Shown here piece after piece: positions 1-5,254 of a stretch of DNA of 18,148 nucleotides. The stretch comes from CAKZRD01 sp038886595 (GTDB taxonomy: Archaea > Nanobdellota > Nanobdellia > Pacearchaeales > GW2011-AR1): NCBI GenBank assembly GCA_038886595.1, contig JAWALV010000008.1, forward strand, positions 1-18,148. The letters are read 5' to 3'. Both the position numbers and the translations under genes were made by a program. Positions within the stretch are counted from its first letter, which is position 1. Each line of letters begins with the position of its first letter. The notes under the pieces are model-generated. The model was not told the DNA's origin and ran no database searches. It saw nothing but the letters and a program-made list of their open reading frames with translations.

Positions 1-434
1 CAAGAAAAATAAATACTTCTAGGCAAACAGTACTTAAAATAAGAAAAAAACTTGAAAACGAAGGTTTTATAAGAAAATATCTTTCATTGACCGACTTCTC
101 AAAATTAGGATTCAATGTACACGCTGTAATAATGTATCGTTGGAAAGATTACTCAAAAAAGAAAGAATTAGATGAGGTTACAAATTTTATAAAAAACCAA
201 CCAGAAGTTATTTTGTTTATTAAAGGAGAAGGTATAGGAAATAAAACAGATTTGATAATTTCCATACATGAAGATCTAAAAGATTATGAAAGTTTTATAA
301 GGCGCTTAAAAACATTTTGGAAAGATAATGTGGAAGACTTGGAAATCTTTCTTTCATCGACAGAAGGTATTACAAAAGATTATGACCTTTCTTCTTTTTT
401 AATAAAAAAATTAGAGGGAAAAAGAATAATTTAA
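1..434 (+). CDS. Lrp/AsnC-like transcriptional regulator, 5' end cut off by window edge
   Basis: The reading frame is open from base 3 to the stop at 434. The true start lies upstream of the window, so the TTG at 87 is not a credible start. The first visible residues (about 28 before that TTG) read as the second half of a winged helix-turn-helix: a recognition-helix pattern TSRQTVLKIRKKLENEGFI, followed by RKY and a beta-rich segment. This is the layout of Lrp/AsnC-type or related wHTH regulators, in which the HTH leads through a short linker into a C-terminal sensing/dimerisation domain. The remaining ~110 residues show alternating hydrophobic strands compatible with a RAM/ACT-like fold but no ligand signature I can name. 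It would bind DNA in the cytoplasm; its targets are unknown. It is separated from rpoE1 by 53 bases holding a promoter, so it is probably a separate transcript. Confidence 0.65.
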   Translation, partial: RKINTSRQTVLKIRKKLENEGFIRKYLSLTDFSKLGFNVHAVIMYRWKDYSKKKELDEVTNFIKNQPEVILFIKGEGIGNKTDLIISIHEDLKDYESFIRRLKTFWKDNVEDLEIFLSSTEGITKDYDLSSFLIKKLEGKRII

Positions 435-458
435 TTATTTTTCACAAAAATCATAAAC

Positions 459-466
459 TTTATAAA
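459..466 (+). promoter_or_regulatory. TATA box for the rpoE1-spt4-rps24e operon
   Basis: TTTATAAA, centred about 26 bases before the rpoE1 ATG at 488. Archaeal transcription starts about 25 bases downstream of the TATA centre, so the message would begin at or next to the start codon and be leaderless. No Shine-Dalgarno sequence is seen before the ATG, which agrees. Confidence 0.6.
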
Positions 467-487
467 TCAAATTATTTTATTAAAAAA

Positions 488-1081
488 ATGTTTTATATTG
501 TTACTGTAGAAGACTATGTCAGGGTTGAACCTTCTTTATTTGATTTAAATAGTTTCGAAGCTGTTGAAGAACAATTAAGAAAAACTTATGAAAACTTTCA
601 AGACCGCGATTTAGGAAACGTAATAGATGTTTTAGAAGTGATAAAAGTAGAAGATGGGGTAATTATTCCAGAAGACGGGGCAGTATATTATAAGTCTTTG
701 TTTAAATTAATTGTTTTTAAACCTATTCTTCAAGAATTAGTTTATTGTAAAGTGAAAGAAATAACTTCTTTTGGTGCTTTTATGGATTTAGGCGTTATGG
801 TTGGAATGATACATATCTCACAAACAATGGAAGATTTTGTTTCATTTTCAAAAAGTGGGGCCTTAACAGGAAAAGATACAAAAAGAAGTTTAAATGTTGG
901 AGATAAATGTATAGCAAGAATAGTTGCTATATCACAAAAAACAGAAGAAGTTAAAATAGGTTTGACAATGAGACAGCCTGGATTAGGTAAAATAGAATGG
1001 ATAATCTCAGATAAAGAAAAAGAAAAAAAAAGAAAAACAAATAAAAAAGAAAAAGAAGAGAAATCGGAAAAGAAAAAATGA
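488..1081 (+). CDS. rpoE1: DNA-directed RNA polymerase subunit Rpo7 (E')
   Basis: Stalk subunit of the archaeal RNA polymerase, homologous to eukaryotic Rpb7. With Rpo4 it binds emerging RNA and aids open-complex formation and processivity. Residues 1-80 match the N-terminal tip domain, starting MFYIVTVEDYVRVEP. Residues ~82-162 form an S1/OB RNA-binding domain with the typical V-KEITSFGAFMDLG start and a KIGLTMRQPGLG-like end. The last ~22 residues are almost all Lys/Glu (KEKEKKRKTNKKEKEEK), a charged tail beyond the usual end that makes the protein 197 aa against roughly 180-190. The stop overlaps the spt4 start as ATGA (1078-1081), so the two are translationally coupled. Its partner rpo4 is not in the window. 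Confidence 0.95.
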   Translation: MFYIVTVEDYVRVEPSLFDLNSFEAVEEQLRKTYENFQDRDLGNVIDVLEVIKVEDGVIIPEDGAVYYKSLFKLIVFKPILQELVYCKVKEITSFGAFMDLGVMVGMIHISQTMEDFVSFSKSGALTGKDTKRSLNVGDKCIARIVAISQKTEEVKIGLTMRQPGLGKIEWIISDKEKEKKRKTNKKEKEEKSEKKK

Positions 1082-1263
1082 AAGAAAAAGCTTGTTTAAA
1101 CTGCAAAAGAATTTACACTGAACAAAAATGTCCAAATTGTGGAGAAACACAATTTACAAATGTATTTAAAGGAGAAGTAGAAATATTTGAACCTGAAAAA
1201 TCTATCGTCGCTAAAAAATTAAATATAAATTCAAAAGGAAAGTTTGCAATAAAAATAAAATGA
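1078..1263 (+). CDS. spt4: Transcription elongation factor Spt4 (RpoE'')
   Basis: Small zinc protein that pairs with the NGN domain of Spt5 to clamp RNA polymerase during elongation. At 61 aa it has the normal length. A four-cysteine zinc knuckle is complete at C6, C9, C18 and C21. The C-terminal part (EVEIFEPEKSIVAKKLNI, then GKFAIKIK) matches the Spt4 signature in which a PE-S-IAK-L stretch precedes a G-(Y/F)-A-(L/I)-KV end. It starts inside the rpoE1 stop (ATGA) and its own stop overlaps the rps24e ATG the same way. In many archaea a COG1909 gene (GTP-dependent dephospho-CoA kinase) lies between spt4 and rps24e; here it is absent. Confidence 0.95.
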   Translation: MKEKACLNCKRIYTEQKCPNCGETQFTNVFKGEVEIFEPEKSIVAKKLNINSKGKFAIKIK

Positions 1264-1568
1264 AAATTGAAATTTTGGAAAAAAAGACCAACGACTTACT
1301 AAATAGAGAAGAGATTTTAGTTAAAATTGAAAACAAAGTATGTCCAAAGAAAGAAGAAATAATCCAAGCAATAGGTTTAAATCCTGAAACTGCAGTAGTT
1401 GAAAAAGTTTTTTCTTCTTTCGGAAGCAAAATCTTTAAGGCAGAAATACTAAACTATAAAACAAAAGAAGATAAAAACAGAATTGAAAAATTACCTGCAA
1501 AAGTTAGAAAAAAAATGCTAGAAGAAGCAAAAAAACAAAAAGAAAATAAATCTCTTGCAGGAAATTAA
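1260..1568 (+). CDS. rps24e: 30S ribosomal protein eS24
   Basis: Small-subunit ribosomal protein shared by archaea and eukaryotes. The 102-aa product begins MKIEILEKKTNDLLNREEI, typical of eS24. It continues with the conserved P-KEEI--A---NPETAVVEKVFSSFGSK segment (residues ~29-57), the counterpart of the family's VV-K--T-FG-G core, and ends with a basic lysine-rich helix. The ATG lies in the spt4 stop (ATGA, 1260-1263), so translation is probably coupled. The gene sits in the usual archaeal order spt4-rps24e-rps27ae. No unusual feature apart from a very lysine-rich tail. Confidence 0.93.
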   Translation: MKIEILEKKTNDLLNREEILVKIENKVCPKKEEIIQAIGLNPETAVVEKVFSSFGSKIFKAEILNYKTKEDKNRIEKLPAKVRKKMLEEAKKQKENKSLAGN

Positions 1569-1570
1569 AA

Positions 1571-1798
1571 ATGGGAGTAAAAAAACCAAAGGTAAAAGGT
1601 AAGAAAAAACATAAAAATTATCCGACTTCAGAAAAATGGAAATTTTACAAAATAGAAGGTGAAAAAATTATTAGAGATAAATTTTGTCCTCGTTGCGGCC
1701 CAGGTATTTTTCTGATGAAAACAAATGAAAGAGTTTATTGTGGAAAGTGTCATTATACTGATTTTATCAAAAAAGATGATATTAAAAATAAAAAATAA
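1571..1798 (+). CDS. rps27ae: 30S ribosomal protein eS31 (S27ae), zinc-ribbon type
   Basis: Archaeal homologue of the ribosomal part of the ubiquitin-S27a fusion of eukaryotes; no ubiquitin domain is present, as expected. The 75-aa product has a basic N-terminus (VKKPKVKGKKKHKNYP), the Y-I-GEKIIRDKFCPRCGPG block, and a zinc ribbon with Cys at 39, 42, 57 and 60 ending Y-(C-GKC)-Y. It is somewhat longer than many archaeal versions (about 50-65 aa) because of the basic N-terminal extension. It starts two bases after the rps24e stop. In many archaea the next gene is kae1; here a DUF192-family gene follows and overlaps its 3' end. Confidence 0.93.
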   Translation: MGVKKPKVKGKKKHKNYPTSEKWKFYKIEGEKIIRDKFCPRCGPGIFLMKTNERVYCGKCHYTDFIKKDDIKNKK

Positions 1799-2099
1799 AG
1801 GAAAAAATATTTATATTAATTGTGAAAAAACAACTTTCTTAAAAGGTTTATTCGGTTTAATGTTTAAAATAAAAAATACCAAAAATTTATATTTTGAAAA
1901 AGCAGGAAACATCCATTCACTCTTTGTTTTTAATAAATTCATAGCATTATGGTTAAACGAAAAAAACGAAGTGATTAGAATTGATTTAGTAAAACCTTTT
2001 AAATTTTTAATAGAAAAACCGAAAGAAGCAAAAAAACTTATAGAAATACCTTTTAATGAAAAAAATAAAAAAATAATAAACAATATATTAAATAATTAA
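1776..2099 (+). CDS. DUF192-family protein
   Basis: A 107-aa cytoplasmic protein in the DUF192 fold family, whose biochemical role is not established. Recognised by the order of conserved blocks: TTFLKGLFGLMFK (family pattern T-RL-GLMFR), a short LYFE segment, HSLFVFNKFIALWLNEKNEVI (family pattern SIHMFFVFFPIDVVFLD--G-V) and VKPFKF--EKPKEAKKLIEIP (LKPW----P--A-YVLELP). The start at the ATG at 1776 is preferred over the upstream ATG at 1725 because homology to the family begins only after it. This gives a 23-base overlap with rps27ae. It is last in the rpoE1 operon and lacks the signal peptide seen on some bacterial members. The gene ends five bases before the convergent tRNA-Thr. Confidence 0.75.
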   Translation: MILKIKNKGKNIYINCEKTTFLKGLFGLMFKIKNTKNLYFEKAGNIHSLFVFNKFIALWLNEKNEVIRIDLVKPFKFLIEKPKEAKKLIEIPFNEKNKKIINNILNN

Positions 2100-2103
2100 G
2101 TAA

Positions 2104-2177
2104 AGCCACCTCCGAGAATCGAACTCGGGACCTTTACCTTACCAAGGTAACGCTCTAACCAACTGAGCTAAGGCGGC
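2104..2177 (-). tRNA. tRNA-Thr (anticodon GGT)
   Basis: A 74-nt cloverleaf on the minus strand. The acceptor stem GCCGCCT pairs with AGGTGGC (one G-T), the D stem is GCTC/GAGC, the anticodon stem is TTACC/GGTAA with loop TTGGTAA, and the T arm is CCGAG-TTCGATT-CTCGG. Loop bases 34-36 are GGT, reading ACC/ACU threonine codons. The discriminator is U, common in archaeal tRNA-Thr. No intron and no encoded CCA. It starts 15 bases after the gatE stop on the same strand, so it may ride on the gatE transcript or use the TATA-like element overlapping the gatE stop. Confidence 0.97.
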
Positions 2178-2191
2178 TTTTCTCTTTATTT

Positions 2192-2200
2192 TTTATAAAT
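2192..2200 (-). promoter_or_regulatory. Possible TATA box for tRNA-Thr
   Basis: On the minus strand this reads ATTTATAAA, about 20 bases before the first base of tRNA-Thr and overlapping the gatE TAA stop (2193-2195). The spacing is slightly short of the usual 25, and AT-rich sequence yields such matches easily. Confidence 0.35.
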
Positions 2201-3641
2201 TTTTTTCTTTTAAAAAATTATTTAACTCTTCCATTACTTCCTTACCACTAACCCTTCCTTTGAATTTTGACATTATTAAACCCATATAGGCATTTAAAGA
2301 TAAAGAGGGTTTCTCTTTTATTATTTTTTCTATCTCTTCTTTTAAATCAATTTTTTCTTTTCTCAAAGCATCCTCTAATTTCTCACCTCTAGCTATTTTA
2401 GTTAGAATAATTTTAACATCATTTTCAGAAATTGTCTTTCCTACTTGAGAAAGAATAGATTCTAAAACTTCGAGCGAAAATTTTTTTTTCAAATTTAAAA
2501 GATCTATTTTTTCTTTGACAGAAATTTCTCTAGGATAAACACATAAACAATTAGCTACTATTTTTGGGTTTTTTAAAACATTTATTAAATATTTATAATC
2601 TTCTAATACATTATCTTCTGAAATTAATTTTATTAATTGTTCGTTTAGACCTTGTTCTTTAAGAAATTTTATTTTTTCTCTTGGAAGCTCTGGCAATGTT
2701 TTTTTAACTTCTTCTAAAAATTCCCTAGTTATCTTTAAAAGAGGTAAATCTGTTTCTGGATACATTCTAGCTTCACCTGGCATCGGTCTCAAAAAACTTG
2801 TTGTTCCATCTTTATTAGCTCTTCTAACCTCTGTTCTACAATTTCCTTCCTTGATACACTTTATTTGTCGCTCAATTTCTTTTATAACTGTTGTTTCCAT
2901 AACATCTGGATCCTGAAAACCTTTTATCTCTACCCTTTTAGATCCTTTTATAGAGATGTTTAAATCTTGTCTTATTGTACCTATACCTCTCTTAACCTTA
3001 CAAGCACGTAAAATTTCTCCTATTTTTAAAGCAGTTTCTTTTATTTGCGTAGGTGTCTTTAAATGAGGTCCTGTTGATATTTCAACAAGAGGAATTCCCA
3101 ATCTGTCTAATTTATAAGTTTTTGAATTTTCGTTCTCGGAATTATCACCAGGTCTAGCAGAATCCTCTTCTAAAAAGACAAAATCAATCTGAATATTACC
3201 GAAAGAAGTTTCAACAAAACCATCATAACCTAATAAAACAGTTCTTTGAAATCCTGAGGTATTGCTACCATCGATAACAGTTTTTCTCATTATTTGAGTT
3301 AAAGGAAGAATTTTACAATTTAATAATAAGGCTATATGTAAAGCAATTTTTAATGCTTCCTTATTTATTTGATGAGGCGGTTCTTCATCTAATTCAACTA
3401 AACAATTAGTATCGAAAAATTCATAAACAAATTCTAAGTTTTTTTGTTTTTCGTGCAAAACAGCCTCATCAATCTTACCAGACTCTCCACTAACAGGATT
3501 TAATCTTCTCTTTACTCTAAACAAAGGTTTATCGCTTCTCAATATAGATGGGCAAGAACAGAATAATTTATTTGTATCTAATTGCTGATGTATTTCTAAC
3601 CCTGCTTTTAAGCCTAATTTTTCGTAATCGAATTTCTCCAT
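2193..3641 (-). CDS. gatE: Glu-tRNA(Gln) amidotransferase subunit E lacking the GAD insertion domain
   Basis: Kinase/transamidase subunit of the archaeal GatDE complex, which converts misacylated Glu-tRNA(Gln) to Gln-tRNA(Gln). GatE rather than GatB is shown by LGLKAGLEIHQQLDTNKLFC, RRLNPVSGE, the VELDEEPPH block, MRKTVIDGSNTSGFQRT (residues ~118-133), LDRLGIPLVEI, GIGTIRQDLNISIKG, RVEIKGFQD, and DGTTSFLRPMPGEARMYPETD (~278-298). A YqeY-like tail domain follows (~375-482), ending NAYMGLIMSKFKGRVSG. Known GatE proteins are about 620-630 aa. This one is 482 aa, because residue ~265 (ERQIKCIKEGN) runs straight into the EVRRANKDGTT block; the AspRS-like GAD domain normally lying between them is missing with no other damage. 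It is last in the rpl44e-rps3ae-ndk-gatE operon, 8 bases after ndk. The glutaminase subunit GatD is not in the window. Confidence 0.92.
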   Translation of the reverse strand: MEKFDYEKLGLKAGLEIHQQLDTNKLFCSCPSILRSDKPLFRVKRRLNPVSGESGKIDEAVLHEKQKNLEFVYEFFDTNCLVELDEEPPHQINKEALKIALHIALLLNCKILPLTQIMRKTVIDGSNTSGFQRTVLLGYDGFVETSFGNIQIDFVFLEEDSARPGDNSENENSKTYKLDRLGIPLVEISTGPHLKTPTQIKETALKIGEILRACKVKRGIGTIRQDLNISIKGSKRVEIKGFQDPDVMETTVIKEIERQIKCIKEGNCRTEVRRANKDGTTSFLRPMPGEARMYPETDLPLLKITREFLEEVKKTLPELPREKIKFLKEQGLNEQLIKLISEDNVLEDYKYLINVLKNPKIVANCLCVYPREISVKEKIDLLNLKKKFSLEVLESILSQVGKTISENDVKIILTKIARGEKLEDALRKEKIDLKEEIEKIIKEKPSLSLNAYMGLIMSKFKGRVSGKEVMEELNNFLKEKNL

Positions 3642-3649
3642 AATTATAA

Positions 3650-4192
3650 TTAATTATCCCAAAAATTTTTTTCTATATATACCTTTTCCTTTTTAATAGG
3701 ATAAATTACACTTGTTAATTCTTCTGGTTCGAACCAAAGTTGTATTTCTCTTTTTGCGTTTTCTTCAGAATCAGAAACATGTATAACATTTTCGAAAACA
3801 TTTGTTTTTGAGTTGATTCTTCCATATTTACCTCTTATTGTTGTAGGCTCTGCCTCTTCTGGATTTGTATGGCCTGCAAGATTTCTTATTTTTTCTATAC
3901 AATTTTCTCCCTCATAAACTAATGCTAAAACCCTATTTGTATGATAATGACCTTGAATATATTTTAGACTATCTTCAAAAACCTTATTACCTTTTTCTTC
4001 TCCAAATTTTTTTATTAATTTATCCCTTAGTCCAAAATAATGTTGCTCTGCCAATTCCTTAGAAACTGAAACTATTTTTGCACCTACTATCTTTGCTCTA
4101 CTTTCTGATAGACAACTTATTATATTTCCGGTTAAAGATTTTGCTAAACCATCAGGTTTTATTAAAACCAAACATTGCTGAAGCTTTTTCAT
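3650..4192 (-). CDS. ndk: Nucleoside diphosphate kinase, long form
   Basis: Transfers the gamma phosphate from ATP to NDPs through a phosphohistidine, balancing cytoplasmic NTP pools. Active-site residues are visible: K12 in LVLIKPDG, Y52 in QHYFGLR, R120 in TTIRGKYG, N135, and the catalytic H138 in NVIHVSDS. The usual Gly after the His is Val here (H-V-SDS rather than H-G-SDS). At 180 aa it exceeds the common 135-155 aa. The extra length lies around residues 56-86 (a KKFGEEKGNKVFEDSLKYIQGHYHTN segment replacing the short F-D-LV-F-TSGPV region), before H138 (SKTNVFE), and in a C-terminal extension (~155-180, ending EKNFWDN). It begins one base after the rps3ae stop and leads into gatE. Confidence 0.92.
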   Translation of the reverse strand: MKKLQQCLVLIKPDGLAKSLTGNIISCLSESRAKIVGAKIVSVSKELAEQHYFGLRDKLIKKFGEEKGNKVFEDSLKYIQGHYHTNRVLALVYEGENCIEKIRNLAGHTNPEEAEPTTIRGKYGRINSKTNVFENVIHVSDSEENAKREIQLWFEPEELTSVIYPIKKEKVYIEKNFWDN

Positions 4193-4193
4193 T

Positions 4194-4733
4194 TTAATAA
4201 GAAATTTTGTCTTTTTCTTTTGTCTCGAAATGCCTTATTTCAAAAAATAATGGAGGATATATTTTTTTAATTTTGTGAGCTATATCTTTCTGAATATCTT
4301 CTTTAATTAAAAGATCGCAAATTTCAACAAATTTTTTTTCTGCAAAGGATTCAATAATAATCTCTTTTACTTTATCTCTCAAAGCTTTTCTTAAAGAACG
4401 TGAAACTTTTCTTCTTGTGATTAAAATAAACTTTACTTTTGATAATACGTCTTTGCATTGAACATCAAAAGAATCTTCGACGTAAGAAGTCCTATTCCTT
4501 AAAAATTTTACTATATAATTCCTTAAAACAATAATTTTTCTAGGAAAAGCAATAAAATTTCCTTCATTATTTTCCCTAACAAAAAAGATTATTTCTGTCG
4601 CTTTTCCTTTTAATTTTTTTGAAATATCTAATTTTATACTTTTATTTAAAATAATCTCTTTATCTCCTAAAACGCTTACCTTCTCTTTAAACAAAGGAAT
4701 TTCGATATCTGTAAATTTTTTTCTTAATGCCAT
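4194..4733 (-). CDS. rps3ae: 30S ribosomal protein eS1 (S3Ae)
   Basis: Small-subunit protein near the mRNA exit, found in archaea and eukaryotes. The 179-aa product is divergent but keeps the family layout: a central IVLRNYIVKFLRNRTSYVEDSFDV block (residues ~68-91, family pattern L-R-Y-RSLVRRR-S-I---V-V-TKD), a KFILITRRKVSRSLRKALR stretch (family pattern-LTL-RA--SQ-HAIRK), and a terminal KKIYPPLFFEIRHFETKE corresponding to the family's IYPLRRVEIRK end. It is slightly short against about 190-230 aa. One base separates it from rpl44e upstream and from ndk downstream. Being assigned on pattern, it is a little less certain than the other ribosomal genes. Confidence 0.85.
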   Translation of the reverse strand: MALRKKFTDIEIPLFKEKVSVLGDKEIILNKSIKLDISKKLKGKATEIIFFVRENNEGNFIAFPRKIIVLRNYIVKFLRNRTSYVEDSFDVQCKDVLSKVKFILITRRKVSRSLRKALRDKVKEIIIESFAEKKFVEICDLLIKEDIQKDIAHKIKKIYPPLFFEIRHFETKEKDKISY

Positions 4734-4734
4734 C

Positions 4735-5043
4735 TTATTCTAGAACTATTTTACCGCTCCTTTTTCCTTTTTTTTGAGGTTTAGATTTTTTACAAACAGA
4801 ACAAGTGTACAAAATATTTGTTTTTTTAGTTGTTTTTGTTTTCATTTTCCATTGAGTTATAGGTGGTTTAGACCATCTACCTTTATTTCCAATCCCTCTA
4901 GCTCTTCCTCTCTTTGCAGCTCTTTGTTTTGATCCTCTTTTTAAAGAACCTCTCTTACCTGAACTGGTTATTAGTTTAACTTTCTGTTCAGTAACTTTTT
5001 TACAAAAAGGACAGTATCTTTTTATTGTTTTCGGAATCTTCAT
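4735..5043 (-). CDS. rpl44e: 50S ribosomal protein eL42 (L44e)
   Basis: Zinc-binding large-subunit protein located near the tRNA E site. It begins MKIPKTIKRYCPFCKKVTEQ, as in the family, and has a complete four-Cys zinc site (C11, C14, C81, C84; YTCSVCKK). The central stretch GSLKRGSKQRAAKRGRARGIGNKGRWSKPP is the basic RNA-binding core with the conserved G-G-GR-SKP element. Length 102 aa is normal. It is first in a minus-strand operon with rps3ae, ndk and gatE. In many archaea rps27e follows rpl44e; here it is replaced by rps3ae. Confidence 0.95.
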   Translation of the reverse strand: MKIPKTIKRYCPFCKKVTEQKVKLITSSGKRGSLKRGSKQRAAKRGRARGIGNKGRWSKPPITQWKMKTKTTKKTNILYTCSVCKKSKPQKKGKRSGKIVLE

Positions 5044-5063
5044 AAAGAAAGAGAAGATTTTTT

Positions 5064-5071
5064 ATTTAAAA
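5064..5071 (-). promoter_or_regulatory. TATA box for the rpl44e-gatE operon
   Basis: On the minus strand this reads TTTTAAAT within GTTTTTAAATAAA, centred about 25 bases before the rpl44e ATG. It predicts a leaderless transcript. Confidence 0.5.
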
Positions 5072-5107
5072 ACTTTTTGTTTAAAAAATCTTTAATAAAA
5101 AGTTAGT

Positions 5108-5115
5108 TTTTTATA
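5108..5115 (+). promoter_or_regulatory. TATA box for tRNA-Leu
   Basis: TTTTTATA centred about 26 bases before the first base of the mature tRNA-Leu at 5138. The intergenic region 5044-5137 holds this and the divergent rpl44e promoter. Confidence 0.45.
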
Positions 5116-5137
5116 CTATAAAAATATCTTTCTTTTT

Positions 5138-5220
5138 GAGGGGATGCCGGAGTGGTCAAACGGGACAGGCTTAGGACCTGTTGGCTTTTGCCTGCGGGGG
5201 TTCGAATCCTCCTCTCCTCA
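5138..5220 (+). tRNA. tRNA-Leu (anticodon TAG)
   Basis: An 83-nt class II tRNA. The acceptor GAGGGGA pairs with TCTCCTC (one G-T), the anticodon stem is ACAGG/CCTGT with loop CTTAGGA, bases 34-36 are TAG (5172-5174), a long variable arm contains GGC-TTTT-GCC, and the T arm is GGGGG-TTCGAAT-CCTCC (one G-T pair). The discriminator is A, as leucyl-tRNA synthetase expects. No intron, and CCA is not encoded. The proS start is 34 bases downstream. Confidence 0.97.
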
Positions 5221-5225
5221 TTAAA

Positions 5226-5233
5226 TTTTTAAA
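5226..5233 (+). promoter_or_regulatory. TATA box for proS
   Basis: TTTTTAAA beginning six bases after tRNA-Leu, centred 25 bases before the proS ATG at 5255. It suggests a leaderless proS message separate from the tRNA. Confidence 0.45.
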
Positions 5234-5254
5234 CAAATAAATCTAATTTATAAT

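Noticed and set aside
1211..1429. Minus-strand ORF opposite spt4/rps24e, and similar minus-strand ORF at 1811-2083
   Set aside because: Both lie entirely inside well-supported genes on the other strand and encode Phe/Leu/Ser-rich translations typical of antisense A-rich DNA.
2193..3641. Alternative reading of the amidotransferase as GatB
   Set aside because: The VELDEEPPH, VIDGSNTSGFQRT and DGTTSFLRPMPGEARMYPETD motifs are those of GatE, and GatB-specific CPVCLGLPG-type blocks are absent.
5112..5120. TATACTATA in the tRNA-Leu promoter, identical to a half-site of the RHH operator
   Set aside because: A 9-bp AT-rich match is expected about once by chance in this window, and the palindrome and phased repeat are absent here.
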